Below, in pieces: positions 1 through 8,493 of a DNA stretch of 20,348 nucleotides. This DNA is from a virus, in the IMG/VR virus record IMGVR_UViG_3300046491_000021, positions 1 to 20,348 of that record. One strand, 5' to 3'. The number at the start of each line of letters is the position of its first letter. Within the stretch, counting starts at the first letter, position 1. The notes below the pieces were generated by a model, which saw only the letters and a list, made by a program, of their open reading frames with translations, searched no databases and was not told where the DNA came from. The translations under genes were made by a program, and so were the position numbers.

Positions 1-1
1 C

Positions 2-1873
2 GAGGTCATCCAGTCCGTCCTGCCTCCGCTGGCCGACGCGATCTCTCGCGTGGTCGAGGCGCTCCAGCCGTTCCTCCAGGCACTGCTCGCGGTCGTCAAC
101 TTCCTGATGCCGATCCTCGTGCCGGTGCTCCAGTTCATCATCGAGATCCTGGCCGGCGCCTTCGTCGCCGCGATCAACGGTGTGGGCCTGGTCCTCGAAG
201 GACTGAAGGAACTGTTCGTCGGAGTCTTCGACTACATCGTCGGCTACTTCAAGATGATCTGGGGCATCTTCGAGGGCCTGTGGAGCGGCAACTGGGACAC
301 CTTCGAGGAGGGCTTCTCCCAGCTCTGGAAGGGCATCAAGGGGATGCTCAAGGGCGCCTGGGACGCGATCCTGGGCGCGCTCGAAGTCTTCCTGAACATC
401 GGCATCATCGGCGCGGCCGGCAAGGGCCTGAAGGCCATCGGCGCGCTGTTCAAGGCCGGTTGGAAGGCAGTCGGCGAGATCTTCACGGGCGCGTTCAACG
501 CGCTCCGCGGGTACGTCGGCGTCGGCCTGACCGGAATCCGCGGTCTCGTCTCTGACGGCATCGCCGCGATCGGCCGGTTCTTCTCCTCGGGCTGGAGCAC
601 GATCCGTTCCACCGCCTCCTCGGCGCTGGGCAAGCTGGTCTCCACGATCAGCGAGTGGGTCGGCAAGGCCGTGACCACGGTCAAGGGTCTGCCCGGCAAG
701 GCGAAGTCCGCGCTCGGGTCGCTCGGTTCGACGCTGATGACCGCCGGCAAGGAGCTCATCCGGGGCTTCATCTCCGGTATCAGCTCGATGTTCGGCGAGG
801 TCAAGTCCAAGCTCGGCAGCCTCACCTCGAAGCTGACCGACTGGAAGGGTCCGCTCCCCAAGGACAAGGTCCTTCTCTACAACGCCGGTGTTGTGATCAT
901 CAAGGGTCTGATCAAGGGCCTTGAGTCGCAGTTCGACAACGTGAAGAAGAGCCTCACCGACCTGACGGGGCTGATCGGCAAGGCCAAGCTGAGCAAGTCG
1001 CTGACGGCCAGGGTCAAGGCGGACCAGGCGCATCTCAACACGCTGCTCAAGTCCTACGAGAAGCTGTCGAAGCAGCTCGACGACGCCAAGAAGAACCTCG
1101 CGGACCTCAAGGCGGCCAAGGCCGACTACGCCGCGAGCATCGCCCAGAAGATCGTTGACGACGCCAACGTCACGAACATGGAGGGCGGCTTCAAGGGGAT
1201 CATCGAGCAGCTCACGCAGGCTCGGGACCAGGCGAAGCACTTCGCGGACGTGCTGGCCAAGCTGAAGAAGCTCGGCCTGAACTCCGAGATGTTCGACCAG
1301 CTCGCGCAGGCCGGCCCCCAGGCAGGCATGGATGCGGCTGAGGCGATCCTCGGTGCGGGCAAGGCCGGCGTCGACCAGGTCAACCAGTTGGAGAAGGACA
1401 TCGCCAGCGCGGCCGGCAAGGTCGGCGCGACTGCAAGCCAGGTGATGTACGACAACGGCATCCACATGGCTGAGGGCTTGGTCAAGGGTCTGGAATCCCA
1501 GGCCGACAAGATCGAGAAGCAGATGCTGAAGATCGCCGACTCGATGGTCAAGGCCATCAAGAAGGCACTCGGCATCCACTCCCCCTCGCGGGTGGCGAAG
1601 AAGCTCGGCTCGTACTTCGGGCAGGGCTTCTCCCTCGGCGTGGTCGGCGAGAAGTCCAACATCGCCCAGGCGGTCGAGGACTCCCTGCTCGTCGGTCCGT
1701 CCTCCAACTCCACGGCGCGCAACATCGCTTCGGCGGTCGGCAGCGCCCTGAGCAGCGGCTCCTCGACGGGAGGCAGCTCGAAGACCCTCAACTACTACGC
1801 GGCACCCGGCTCCTCGCTCGGCTCTGAAGAGGATCTGTTCGCCGCCGCCAACCGAGCACGGATGGGATGGTGA
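2..1873 (+). CDS. Tape measure protein, C-terminal part (5' end outside window)
   Basis: The frame is open from the first bases, so the gene begins upstream and about 623 codons of its 3' part are visible. The tape measure protein sets tail length and lies inside the tail tube. The visible part has long hydrophobic, glycine-rich helices (first 190 residues), then a long charged coiled coil, then a small C-terminal segment. Two landmarks typical of phage tape measures are present: a W-K-G-P-L-P-x-D-K motif near the middle and G-I-H-S-P-S-R-V near the end. A helical motif of the kind 'AG..LI.GL..GI' followed by coiled coil recurs about three times, around 740-830, 885-960 and 1450-1560. It is followed within four bases by the distal tail gene, the usual siphovirus order. 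Confidence is high for family; the total length cannot be judged. Confidence 0.93.
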   Translation, partial: EVIQSVLPPLADAISRVVEALQPFLQALLAVVNFLMPILVPVLQFIIEILAGAFVAAINGVGLVLEGLKELFVGVFDYIVGYFKMIWGIFEGLWSGNWDTFEEGFSQLWKGIKGMLKGAWDAILGALEVFLNIGIIGAAGKGLKAIGALFKAGWKAVGEIFTGAFNALRGYVGVGLTGIRGLVSDGIAAIGRFFSSGWSTIRSTASSALGKLVSTISEWVGKAVTTVKGLPGKAKSALGSLGSTLMTAGKELIRGFISGISSMFGEVKSKLGSLTSKLTDWKGPLPKDKVLLYNAGVVIIKGLIKGLESQFDNVKKSLTDLTGLIGKAKLSKSLTARVKADQAHLNTLLKSYEKLSKQLDDAKKNLADLKAAKADYAASIAQKIVDDANVTNMEGGFKGIIEQLTQARDQAKHFADVLAKLKKLGLNSEMFDQLAQAGPQAGMDAAEAILGAGKAGVDQVNQLEKDIASAAGKVGATASQVMYDNGIHMAEGLVKGLESQADKIEKQMLKIADSMVKAIKKALGIHSPSRVAKKLGSYFGQGFSLGVVGEKSNIAQAVEDSLLVGPSSNSTARNIASAVGSALSSGSSTGGSSKTLNYYAAPGSSLGSEEDLFAAANRARMGW

Positions 1874-1877
1874 AAGT

Positions 1878-2732
1878 GTGCCAAAGCTCCTGCTCGTGAG
1901 CGGCGCTGACACGATCGACCTCAACGAGATCGACGAGCTGGGGGTGGGTTTCCAGGCCAAGTCCGGTGTGACTGGCCTGGGCCTGCCCCCTGTGTCGGTC
2001 CAGTGGTTGGAGGGCGCCGGAGACGGCGCCGTCTTCCGCGGGACTCGCGTACAGACGAGGGACATCGACCTCCCTCTCGACATCCTCGCGCTCGACCGCG
2101 CGGACCTACAGGACAAGCTCTCCCGGCTGGCTCTCATGCTGGCCGGGGGGTGCTCCCTGGTCCTCGACGACAACGGCGTCCGGTGGTCGACCGAGGTCCA
2201 CCGCGTCGGCGGTGGCGAGTACACCTACGGCGAGGACACGGTCGGGGCGAACGAGTTCCAGACCATCCTCACGCTGCGGGCCGGCGACCCGTACTTCACC
2301 AGCTCTCAGCAGCAGGTGCGTACGGTCTCCGGCGCGGTCGCGGGGACACCGTTCCTGTCCAGCCTCGTGTCCATGCAGGTCGCCCCCTCGCAGGCGATCG
2401 GCTCCATCGACCTCTCGAACTCGGGTGACGTTGCGGCGTACCCGGTGTGGGAGGTCCGCGGTCCTGGTGACCACTTCGTCGCGACGTCACCCAGTGGCGA
2501 GACGCTGAAGTGGAACGGCACCCTGACTGCCGGACAGAAGCTGATCGTCGACACCCGCAAGGGGACGGTGCAAGACGGGACCGGTGCCAACCGGTACGAC
2601 CTGTTGGACACCGCCCCGCGGTTCTGGACCGTCCAGCCGGGCGAGTCCACCGCGACCGCCTCCCTGTTGAACACCACCAGCGCCTCGCAGATCACCTGCT
2701 CCTGGTATCCCCGGAAGTGGATGGTGATCTGA
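1878..2732 (+). CDS. Distal tail protein (Dit-like / phage tail family)
   Basis: This encodes 284 residues directly after the tape measure gene, where siphoviruses place the distal tail protein that forms the hub between tail tube and tip. The N-terminal half is beta-rich and ends in a segment around residues 95-150 (Y-G-E-D-T-V-G-A-N-E-F-Q) that looks like the end of the Dit ring domain; the second half has a beta-sandwich character with a W-E-V-R-G-P-G motif near residue 193, common in actinophage tail proteins. The start chosen is the GTG at 1878; a GTG two bases earlier is in another frame. The next gene starts on the base after its stop. Assignment rests on position and overall pattern, so the exact family is less certain than the tail role. 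Confidence 0.75.
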   Translation: MPKLLLVSGADTIDLNEIDELGVGFQAKSGVTGLGLPPVSVQWLEGAGDGAVFRGTRVQTRDIDLPLDILALDRADLQDKLSRLALMLAGGCSLVLDDNGVRWSTEVHRVGGGEYTYGEDTVGANEFQTILTLRAGDPYFTSSQQQVRTVSGAVAGTPFLSSLVSMQVAPSQAIGSIDLSNSGDVAAYPVWEVRGPGDHFVATSPSGETLKWNGTLTAGQKLIVDTRKGTVQDGTGANRYDLLDTAPRFWTVQPGESTATASLLNTTSASQITCSWYPRKWMVI

Positions 2733-3944
2733 GTGCGCCTGGAAGACATCACCGTCGAGGTGCGTGACAAGGCTCTGGTCCGCAGGGGCATCATCCGCCC
2801 CGAGGAACTGAACCTGGAGCTCACCGACAACTTCAACAACATCGGCTCCTGGGCGCTGAGCCTGGCGTCGGAGCATCCGCTGTGTGACACGCTGCGGACG
2901 CCCGGCGCCGGGATCATCGTCACCGGGCCTGACGATGTCTTGCTGTCCGGGCCGATGGTGAAGTCGGAGTTCTCTTCGACCCCCACCGACCCGGACGGCA
3001 CGGTCTCCTTCGAGGGCGTGTCAGACACCGTCTGTCTTGCAGATGCGCTGGCCTTCCCGCAGCCGTCCAACCCGGACGGCGCCAGCCAGGCCGAAGCGCA
3101 TGACGTGCGCACCGGCAAGGTCGAGACCGTCATGCACGCGTACGTCAACGCGAACATCGGTCCCCTCGCTCCCGCCGCCCGTCGCAAGACGGGGCTCGTC
3201 ATGGGCACGGACCAGGCGCGCGGGCCGATCATCAACCAGTCCGCCCGCTTCCCCGTGCTGGGCAACCTGCTCACCGAGATCGCCCTCCTGGCCAGCCTCG
3301 GCTTCCGGGTCGTGCAGCGCGGGGCGAACCTGGTCTTCGAGACCTACGCCATCACCGACCGCACGGCCTTCGTCCGGCTCGACGTCCGCAACGGGACGCT
3401 GTCCGGGCAGAGGGTCGGCATCTCCCCGCCCGGCGTCACGCGCGCCATCGTGGCGGGCCAGGGCGACCTCACCGACCGGCAGTTCCTCCAGGTCGACAGC
3501 GCCGAGTCCATCGCCGCAGAGGCTGACTGGGGCCGGCGCATCGAGCAGTTCATCGACCAGCGCAACACCGACGACTGGACCGAGCTCAAGCAGGCCGGCG
3601 ACGAGGCCATCGCAGACGCGGGCTTCACCGCGGTCAACGTCCAGGTCGTCCCGATGGAGGACAGCCAGGCCCGCTTCGGCAAGGAGTGGGGACTCGGCGA
3701 CGCCCTGGTGGTCATCGTCGATGACCAGGAGCTGAAGTCCACCGTCACCGGCTACGTCATCAAGGCAGACCGGGACGGCTTCCGGCTCGGCGCCCTGCTC
3801 GGCGACGCCACCGGCTTCGACGCGGACGCGGCCCTGAGCAAGCGCGTGACCAACACCGAGAACCGCCTGTCCAACCTGGAGGCCAACTCCGGGGGCGGCG
3901 CCTCTTCATCCGACCAGATCATGCAAATCATGGGGGTGTGGTAA
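2733..3944 (+). CDS. Gp37-like siphovirus tail protein
   Basis: A 403-residue protein whose GTG start abuts the previous stop. The N-terminus (L-E-D-I-T-V-E-V-R-D, then N-F-N-N-I-G-S-W) and the later G-A-G-I-I-V-T-G and S-G-P-M segments match the pattern of the ReqiPepy6 Gp37-like tail family that follows Dit in many actinophages. It likely forms part of the baseplate or tail tip, in the position of the tail-associated lysin or hub protein of other siphoviruses. The last 40 residues form a short coiled coil (R-V-T-N-T-E-N-R-L-S-N-L-E) and a Gly/Ser-rich tail. No catalytic motif was recognised. The family call comes from memory of the pattern and not from a search. Confidence 0.72.
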   Translation: MRLEDITVEVRDKALVRRGIIRPEELNLELTDNFNNIGSWALSLASEHPLCDTLRTPGAGIIVTGPDDVLLSGPMVKSEFSSTPTDPDGTVSFEGVSDTVCLADALAFPQPSNPDGASQAEAHDVRTGKVETVMHAYVNANIGPLAPAARRKTGLVMGTDQARGPIINQSARFPVLGNLLTEIALLASLGFRVVQRGANLVFETYAITDRTAFVRLDVRNGTLSGQRVGISPPGVTRAIVAGQGDLTDRQFLQVDSAESIAAEADWGRRIEQFIDQRNTDDWTELKQAGDEAIADAGFTAVNVQVVPMEDSQARFGKEWGLGDALVVIVDDQELKSTVTGYVIKADRDGFRLGALLGDATGFDADAALSKRVTNTENRLSNLEANSGGGASSSDQIMQIMGVW

Positions 3945-3947
3945 GCG

Positions 3948-4253
3948 ATGGCGAACACGCCGAAGCGCCTTTCCAGAGGCACCACGACGACGACGCTGAC
4001 GAGCATCTACACGGTGCCGTCGAACACGACGACGATCGTGACGAACATCGTGGTGGCCAACTCTGGCACCACCGCGGCGACGATCCTGCTCCAGCTCAAC
4101 GGGCTGGCGATCATCCCGAACACCCCGCTCCCCGGTAACGGCATCTTCACCCTCGACATCTCCCAGGTGATGGACGCGGGCGACACCGTCAAGATCCAGG
4201 GCAGCGCGACGACCTGCTCGTACTTCATCAGCGGAGTGGAGGTGACCGCCTGA
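3948..4253 (+). CDS. Small tail-region structural protein
   Basis: A 101-residue, threonine-rich, beta-predicted protein (T-T-T-T-T-L-T-S near residue 11, V-V-A-N-S-G-T near 36) with no charged helices and a single cysteine near the C-terminus. It starts with ATG three bases after the preceding stop and shares the four bases ATGA with the next gene, so it is read as part of the tail operon. Proteins of this size and composition between the hub and the fibres are usually minor virion components. I do not recognise a specific family; virion location is inferred from context. Confidence 0.65.
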   Translation: MANTPKRLSRGTTTTTLTSIYTVPSNTTTIVTNIVVANSGTTAATILLQLNGLAIIPNTPLPGNGIFTLDISQVMDAGDTVKIQGSATTCSYFISGVEVTA

Positions 4254-5578
4254 TGGGCTTCTCCGTGATCCCGGAACCGGCCGTCTCCGGCTTCACTGGC
4301 CCGACCGGTGCGGCTGGCCCGGCCGGACCTGCGGGTGTCATCCAGTCCGTGAACGGCAAGAGTGCCGCCTCGGTCACCCTGACCGCAGCCGACGTCAACG
4401 CCCTGCCGTCCAACGCTCCCGCCACCCTCGCCGCGACGTACATGAACATCGACAGGTCCGCGGGGAACTACCGCGCGTACCGGTGGCTGACCGATGGAGT
4501 CAGCCGCTGGGAGGCCCAGGTCGACGACGTCGCGGAAGCAGGCAGCGCGGCCGGCTCCGACTTCCGCCTCTCGGCACGCAACGACGACGGCACGTTCAAC
4601 AAGACCGTCATCCACGCCAAGCGGTCGGACGGCACCATCACCTTCGGCACGACCGTGCACCACGGCACCGCCCAGGTCACCTCGGCCGGCGCGCTGGGCC
4701 TGCGCGATCTGTCCACCGACCCGGCTACCACCACGGGCGGTGTCTTCCTCTACTCGAAGGCCGGCCTGCCGTACATCAAGCAGGCGGACGGCACCGTCTT
4801 CCAGGTCGGGTCCGGCGGCACGGCCCCCGTCACCTCGGTCAACTCCAAGACCGGCGCAGTCGTCCTGGCCGCGTCCGATGTCTCTGCCGTCCCGGCCGCA
4901 TCGGTCGGCGCCGCTTCCGGCGTCGCCCAGCTCGACTCGACGACGCGCCTGCCGATCGGGCAGATCCCCACGGTGGTGTCGAAGAACGAGTGGACGCCGC
5001 AGGCCCTCGGCTTCCAGGCGTGGTCCCTCGACCCGGCGACGCTGGCCACTCCCACGGTCGGGCGCGCGATCACCATCGGCCGCACCTACCTGGCCGGGTT
5101 CAACATCACCGAGCCCACCACGGTCAGCAAGCTCTTCGTGTTCGCCGCAGGTTGGGCCGGATCGACTGTCGTCCCGGCAGCCCGGTTCTTCGCCGGCCTC
5201 TACAAGGAGGACGGCACCAGCCTCATCAGCTCGGGCACCACGGCCCTGTCGAACATCGGGGCCGCAGGCCAGACGACCGGTTCGCCCACCGTGCAGCAGA
5301 ACTCGCACGCGGGCGCCGTGCCCTTCCCGTTCACCGGGTCGGTCACCTTGCAGCCGGGCCGGTACTGGGGCGCCTTCCTCATGAGTGCCGGCGCGAGCAC
5401 GGACTTCTACTACTTCTACGCGCAGAACGAGGCGGCGACGAACACGTCGATCTTCCACAACCTGTCCAGCGCGTTCGTCCGCAACGCCTACGTCAGCGGC
5501 ATGGCGAACCTGACGACCGCGCTCACGAAGGCCAACTTCCAGCTCAACCACGACCAGATGGTCATGGCCCTCGCGTAA
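4253..5578 (+). CDS. Minor tail protein with collagen-like and 'VNxKxG' segments
   Basis: The 441-residue product begins with a short collagen-like stretch (G-P-T-G-A-A-G-P-A-G-P-A-G, residues 14-31). Two copies of a phage-fibre motif follow, V-N-G-K-S-A-A-S-V-T-L-T-A-A-D-V near residue 35 and V-N-S-K-T-G-A-V-V-L-A-A-S-D-V near residue 197, separated by a beta-rich domain. The last 190 residues form a distinct beta-rich, aromatic domain (Y-F-Y-A-Q-N-E motif) that may be a receptor- or carbohydrate-binding head. Such architecture is typical of trimeric minor tail proteins or fibres at the tail tip. It starts inside the stop of the preceding gene (ATGA). Family-level role is well supported; the ligand is unknown. 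Confidence 0.8.
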   Translation: MGFSVIPEPAVSGFTGPTGAAGPAGPAGVIQSVNGKSAASVTLTAADVNALPSNAPATLAATYMNIDRSAGNYRAYRWLTDGVSRWEAQVDDVAEAGSAAGSDFRLSARNDDGTFNKTVIHAKRSDGTITFGTTVHHGTAQVTSAGALGLRDLSTDPATTTGGVFLYSKAGLPYIKQADGTVFQVGSGGTAPVTSVNSKTGAVVLAASDVSAVPAASVGAASGVAQLDSTTRLPIGQIPTVVSKNEWTPQALGFQAWSLDPATLATPTVGRAITIGRTYLAGFNITEPTTVSKLFVFAAGWAGSTVVPAARFFAGLYKEDGTSLISSGTTALSNIGAAGQTTGSPTVQQNSHAGAVPFPFTGSVTLQPGRYWGAFLMSAGASTDFYYFYAQNEAATNTSIFHNLSSAFVRNAYVSGMANLTTALTKANFQLNHDQMVMALA

Positions 5579-5582
5579 GGAG

Positions 5583-5591
5583 TGTGCAAGT
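5583..5591 (+). repeat. TGTGCAAGT site, exact, in the ribosome binding site-start spacer
   Basis: It fills the seven bases between AAGGAG and the GTG at 5590 and includes the first two bases of the start codon. Confidence 0.7.
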
Positions 5592-5967
5592 GGGAGCGTC
5601 CCTCTACCCGCCCCCGGTCGTGAGCGCGACCGTCACCACGACCGGACTGACGCCGGGCGCGGGGGTCATCGTGAACAACTTCCAGGGCCGGAAGATCAAC
5701 GGCGTCTGCTCGTTCGCCTTCGACCTGGCCGTCACGACCAAGTTCAACGCGGGCACCACGGCCCCGTACAACCTCGCCGACACCGTCATCGCGACTCTGC
5801 CTTCCGGCTACTGGCCGGCCCGCACGGTCACGGCCCTCTACTCGACGGGCTTCGCGGACGGCGAGTGCGACGTCACGGCGGACGGCAACGTCACCATCCG
5901 AACCACGAACACCTACAGCATCGAAGTCGGCGAAACGATCCGCTGCTCCGGCGCTTTCGTCCTGTAA
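5590..5967 (+). CDS. Small beta-rich tail-region protein
   Basis: This encodes 125 residues, mostly beta-strand, Thr/Val/Ala-rich, with a C-terminal pattern (D-V-T-A-D-G-N-V-T-I) seen in phage tail accessory or head-binding domains. The start is GTG at 5590, chosen because AAGGAG (5577-5582) lies seven bases upstream; the frame is open further upstream but reads through the previous gene as a shadow. The whole spacer between the ribosome binding site and the start is the repeat TGTGCAA, running into the GTG. Adjacent tail genes suggest a minor virion component. No specific family recognised. Confidence 0.7.
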   Translation: MGASLYPPPVVSATVTTTGLTPGAGVIVNNFQGRKINGVCSFAFDLAVTTKFNAGTTAPYNLADTVIATLPSGYWPARTVTALYSTGFADGECDVTADGNVTIRTTNTYSIEVGETIRCSGAFVL

Positions 5968-5986
5968 CCCAAGGAGGGCCCAGCAA

Positions 5987-7261
5987 GTGGCGATCACGTC
6001 CTACCCCTTCGACAGCCAGACTGTCACCGAGACCGACTACTCCCGACTCTTCCGAGAGTTCCAGTCCACTGGCGTTGCCGATGGCGTGGGCGGCGGCTCG
6101 CTCTACACGTACGCGGACGGCACGGGCATGACCGTGAAGGTCGCCTCCGGCTTTGCGATCGTGCGCGGTCACGCCATCTACTCGACGGCGACCGAGGTGC
6201 TGACGATCGCGGCGTCCGGCACGTCTTCCCGCGTGGACCGTGTGGTCCTCAAGCTCGACCCGGCGACGAACAGCATCACGCTGGCGGTCAAGCAGGGGAC
6301 GGCCGGCTCGTCGACTCCGCCCGCCCTGACCCAGACCGACACGGGCGTCTACGAGCTCTCGTTGGCTCGGGTCACGGTCGGGGCCAACGTCACCTCGATC
6401 TCCGCGGCCTCCGTCCAGGGCGAGCGGAAGTTCGTCGGCAACACGGTCGGCGGCTGGACCACCGACACCCGCCCGGACACTCCCCGGATCGGCCGGCTCG
6501 GCTTCAACCAGTCGACGAGCTCGTGGGAGTTCTGGAACGGCACGGCCTGGTCCGACATGGCGCCGTCCGTGTCCTGGTCCGCGCTGACCGGCAAGCCGAC
6601 CACGTTCACCCCGGCCAGCCACACGCACCTGTGGGCCGACCTGACCGACAAGCCGACGACGTTCGCGCCGACCTCGCACACGCATGACTGGTCGCAGATC
6701 ACGGGCGAGCCGGCGACCTTCCCGCCGTCCACCCACTCCCACACGTGGTCCTCGATCACCTCGAAGCCGACCACGTTCACCCCGGCCTCGCACTCCCACT
6801 CCAGCTACCTGGAGTCCGGCGACACGATCTCCTGGGCCAACGGCTCGAAGAAGCCGCACGCCAACTCGGTGTCCGGGTCGGGCACGTACTACGCGGTGTG
6901 GGTCGAGGGCGATGGAACCTTCGCCCGCAACACCTCCTCGATCAAGTTCAAGGAGAACGTCCGCGACTACGTCATCGACCCCGACGACGTGCTGAAGCTC
7001 CGCCCGGTCATCTACGACCGCAAGGACCAGCTCGAAGACGACGGCACCGTGCGCGAGGGCCGCAAGGACGAGGTCGGCCTCATCGCGGAGGAGACCGAGA
7101 AGGCCGGCCTGGGCTGGCTCATCAACTACCTGGACGGCGAAGTGGACGGGCTGCGCTACGACCTGCTCGGCGTCGCCCTGGTCCCCCTGGCCCAGCGCCA
7201 GGCCCGGCAGATCAGCGACCTCGAAGCCCGCCTCGCCGAGCTGGAGGCCAAGCTCTCGTGA
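5987..7261 (+). CDS. Tail fibre with HTH-type repeats and C-terminal intramolecular chaperone (S74-like)
   Basis: The 424-residue protein starts at GTG after AAGGAGG (5971-5977). Residues 1-150 form a beta-rich attachment domain of the type found in phage appendages. Residues 197-272 contain four tandem 19-residue repeats, for example W-S-A-L-T-G-K-P-T-T-F, each ending in His-(Thr/Ser)-His; such repeats build metal-binding triple-stranded fibres. The final 110 residues resemble the peptidase S74 intramolecular chaperone: a N-T-S-S-I-K-F-K-E-N-V segment carries the expected Ser and Lys, followed by G-L-I-A-E-E and a closing coiled coil (L-E-A-R-L-A-E-L-E-A-K-L). In this family the chaperone helps the trimer fold and then cuts itself off. 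It probably acts as the host-recognition fibre. Confidence 0.85.
   Translation: MAITSYPFDSQTVTETDYSRLFREFQSTGVADGVGGGSLYTYADGTGMTVKVASGFAIVRGHAIYSTATEVLTIAASGTSSRVDRVVLKLDPATNSITLAVKQGTAGSSTPPALTQTDTGVYELSLARVTVGANVTSISAASVQGERKFVGNTVGGWTTDTRPDTPRIGRLGFNQSTSSWEFWNGTAWSDMAPSVSWSALTGKPTTFTPASHTHLWADLTDKPTTFAPTSHTHDWSQITGEPATFPPSTHSHTWSSITSKPTTFTPASHSHSSYLESGDTISWANGSKKPHANSVSGSGTYYAVWVEGDGTFARNTSSIKFKENVRDYVIDPDDVLKLRPVIYDRKDQLEDDGTVREGRKDEVGLIAEETEKAGLGWLINYLDGEVDGLRYDLLGVALVPLAQRQARQISDLEARLAELEAKLS
6575..6802 (+). repeat. Four tandem 57-bp coding repeats in the tail fibre
   Basis: Four units of 57 bases (6575-6631, 6632-6688, 6689-6745, 6746-6802) each encode 19 residues beginning with Trp and ending in a His-x-His pair plus one residue. 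Units 1 and 4 are closest at the DNA level (shared block CCGACCACGTTCACCCCGGC). The exact periodicity suggests growth by unit duplication, and copy number may differ between related phages. Confidence 0.85.
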
Positions 7262-7611
7262 GCGTGCTGGCTTCGGACTCAAGTGTGCAAGTTGCGCTGG
7301 TGTCCGCGGGAGGCACTCTCGGCGTCGCCCTGGTGGGCGTTGTCGTCGAGCTCCTGCGGCGCCAGGCCGGCGCCATAAACGAGGTGCGCGAGCACACGCA
7401 GGAAGCGCGCGACCAGGTCGCCAACACCCACTCGACGAACCTGCGCGACGACTTGGACGCGGTGGCCCACCGCATCGACCGGGTGCTCGCGCTCCAGGAG
7501 CGGCACAGCGAGGACATCGCTGCCCTGCGCTCCGACATCTCCCACGAACGCCGCGAGCGCCTCGCCGTGGCGGAACGACTCGACGACCACATGGCCGCGA
7601 ACGCGGCCTGA
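7258..7611 (+). CDS. Membrane-anchored coiled-coil protein (DUF2746-like, lysis region)
   Basis: A 117-residue protein starting at the GTG that overlaps the fibre gene's stop by four bases. Residues 12-34 form one membrane segment (V-A-L-V-S-A-G-G-T-L-G-V-A-L-V-G-V-V-V-E-L) followed by an Arg pair; the rest is a charged coiled coil. This layout, next to the endolysin, matches DUF2746 proteins of actinophages, sometimes annotated as holins or lysis accessory proteins. A second in-frame GTG at 7285 lies inside a copy of the TGTGCAAGT repeat, but it has no ribosome binding site, so the upstream start is preferred. A function in lysis is inferred from location. Confidence 0.72.
   Translation: MSVLASDSSVQVALVSAGGTLGVALVGVVVELLRRQAGAINEVREHTQEARDQVANTHSTNLRDDLDAVAHRIDRVLALQERHSEDIAALRSDISHERRERLAVAERLDDHMAANAA
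7284..7292 (+). repeat. TGTGCAAGT site, exact, early in the DUF2746-like gene
   Basis: AGTGTGCAAGTTG lies nine codons into the gene and includes an in-frame GTG. It differs from the copy at 13991 only in the first base of the 13-base block. Confidence 0.65.
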
Positions 7612-7622
7612 CAACAGGAGGT

Positions 7623-7631
7623 TGTGCAAGT
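7623..7631 (+). repeat. TGTGCAAGT site, exact, in the endolysin ribosome binding site-start spacer
   Basis: It follows AGGAGG by one base and runs into the GTG at 7630, in the same register as at 5583. Confidence 0.7.
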
Positions 7632-8493
7632 GACACAGGTAGCAAAGGTTCTCTCGGTCGCGAAGGCCGAAGTCGGTACCCACGAGAAGAAGTCGGGTGG
7701 CCACTGGGTCAACGACTCGAAGTACAACCGCTGGTTCGGCAAGATCCCCGGCTACGACCAGGACGGCTACGGCTGGCCCTGGTGCGCCGCGTACGTGGCG
7801 TGGGTGGCGGCCGAGGCGGGCGTCCCCGCGCTGTACCCCAAGACGGCCGGCTGCCAGACCGCGGTCGCCTGGTACAAGCGCCAGGGCCGCTTCAGCGAGT
7901 TCCCCGGCATCGGGGCGCAGGTGTTCTTCGGCAGTGGTGGCGGCGCCCACACGGGCATCGTCTATGACTACGACGACACCTACATCTACACGTACGAGGG
8001 CAACACGAACGTGAACGGGAGCGCCGAGGGCGACGGCGTCTACGCGCGGAAGCGGGTGCGCCGGGACGCCTACGTGTACGGCTACGGCTACCCGAAGTTC
8101 GCGGAGGGCATCAAGTCGGCCGACCCGAAGTTCAAGGACGAGGCGCCCAAGGCGGAGTCCAAGCCTGCTCCGTCCAAGCCCGCTCCGTCCAAGCCGGCCC
8201 CGAGCAAGCCTGCTCCCGCGAAGCCCGCGCCCTCGAAGATCGTGGCCCTGAACGCTGCGGTGAAGCCCGGCGCCAAGCACGCCCAGGTCAAGGATCTCCA
8301 GCACTTCCTGGTCAAGGCGGGCTACGGCCCGATCCCCGGCGCCTACACCACCTACTACGGCGTCGAGACCCAGAAGGCGGTCGCCCGGTTCCACAACAAG
8401 AACCCGCACCTGAAGACCGCGGGTGTCTCGTACGACCCGGTCATCGGCAAGTCCGGCTTCAAGGAGCTCCAGAAGGAGGCAGGCATCAAGTGA
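7630..8493 (+). CDS. Endolysin: CHAP amidase/peptidase plus peptidoglycan-binding domain
   Basis: A 287-residue endolysin that would cut host peptidoglycan at the end of infection. The N-terminal CHAP domain (about residues 1-155) shows the catalytic Cys52 in W-P-W-C-A-A-Y-V-A-W, His107 in G-G-A-H-T-G-I-V, and E-G-N near 123-125 for the third polar residue. A flexible linker of five K-P-A-P-S type units (about 178-202) joins it to a C-terminal peptidoglycan-binding domain (about 205-287; V-K-D-L-Q-H-F-L-V-K-A-G-Y). The start is GTG 7630, eight bases after AGGAGG (7616-7621). A GTG at 7624 in the same frame is too close to that site. The spacer contains TGTGCAA of the phage repeat. No signal peptide is present, so export would need a holin. 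Confidence 0.92.
   Translation: MTQVAKVLSVAKAEVGTHEKKSGGHWVNDSKYNRWFGKIPGYDQDGYGWPWCAAYVAWVAAEAGVPALYPKTAGCQTAVAWYKRQGRFSEFPGIGAQVFFGSGGGAHTGIVYDYDDTYIYTYEGNTNVNGSAEGDGVYARKRVRRDAYVYGYGYPKFAEGIKSADPKFKDEAPKAESKPAPSKPAPSKPAPSKPAPAKPAPSKIVALNAAVKPGAKHAQVKDLQHFLVKAGYGPIPGAYTTYYGVETQKAVARFHNKNPHLKTAGVSYDPVIGKSGFKELQKEAGIK
8161..8235 (+). repeat. Five 15-bp coding repeats (endolysin linker)
   Basis: Five consecutive 15-base units encode Lys-Pro-Ala-Pro-(Ser/Ala). They form the proline-rich hinge between the catalytic and wall-binding domains. Confidence 0.85.

Noticed and set aside
1875-1887. AGTGTGCCAAAG at the tape measure/distal tail junction as another repeat copy
   Set aside because: It needs an inserted base and further mismatch to fit the core, so it is not counted.
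4007-5551. Long minus-strand open frame of 514 codons, and similar long minus frames across the window
   Set aside because: They lie opposite well-supported plus genes, have Arg/Gly/Val-rich low-complexity products and no suitable ribosome binding sites; G/C-rich third positions generate such frames.
8161-8235. Short tandem repeats as a CRISPR array
   Set aside because: Units are 15 bases, contiguous, in frame, and encode a Lys-Pro-Ala linker; there are no spacers.
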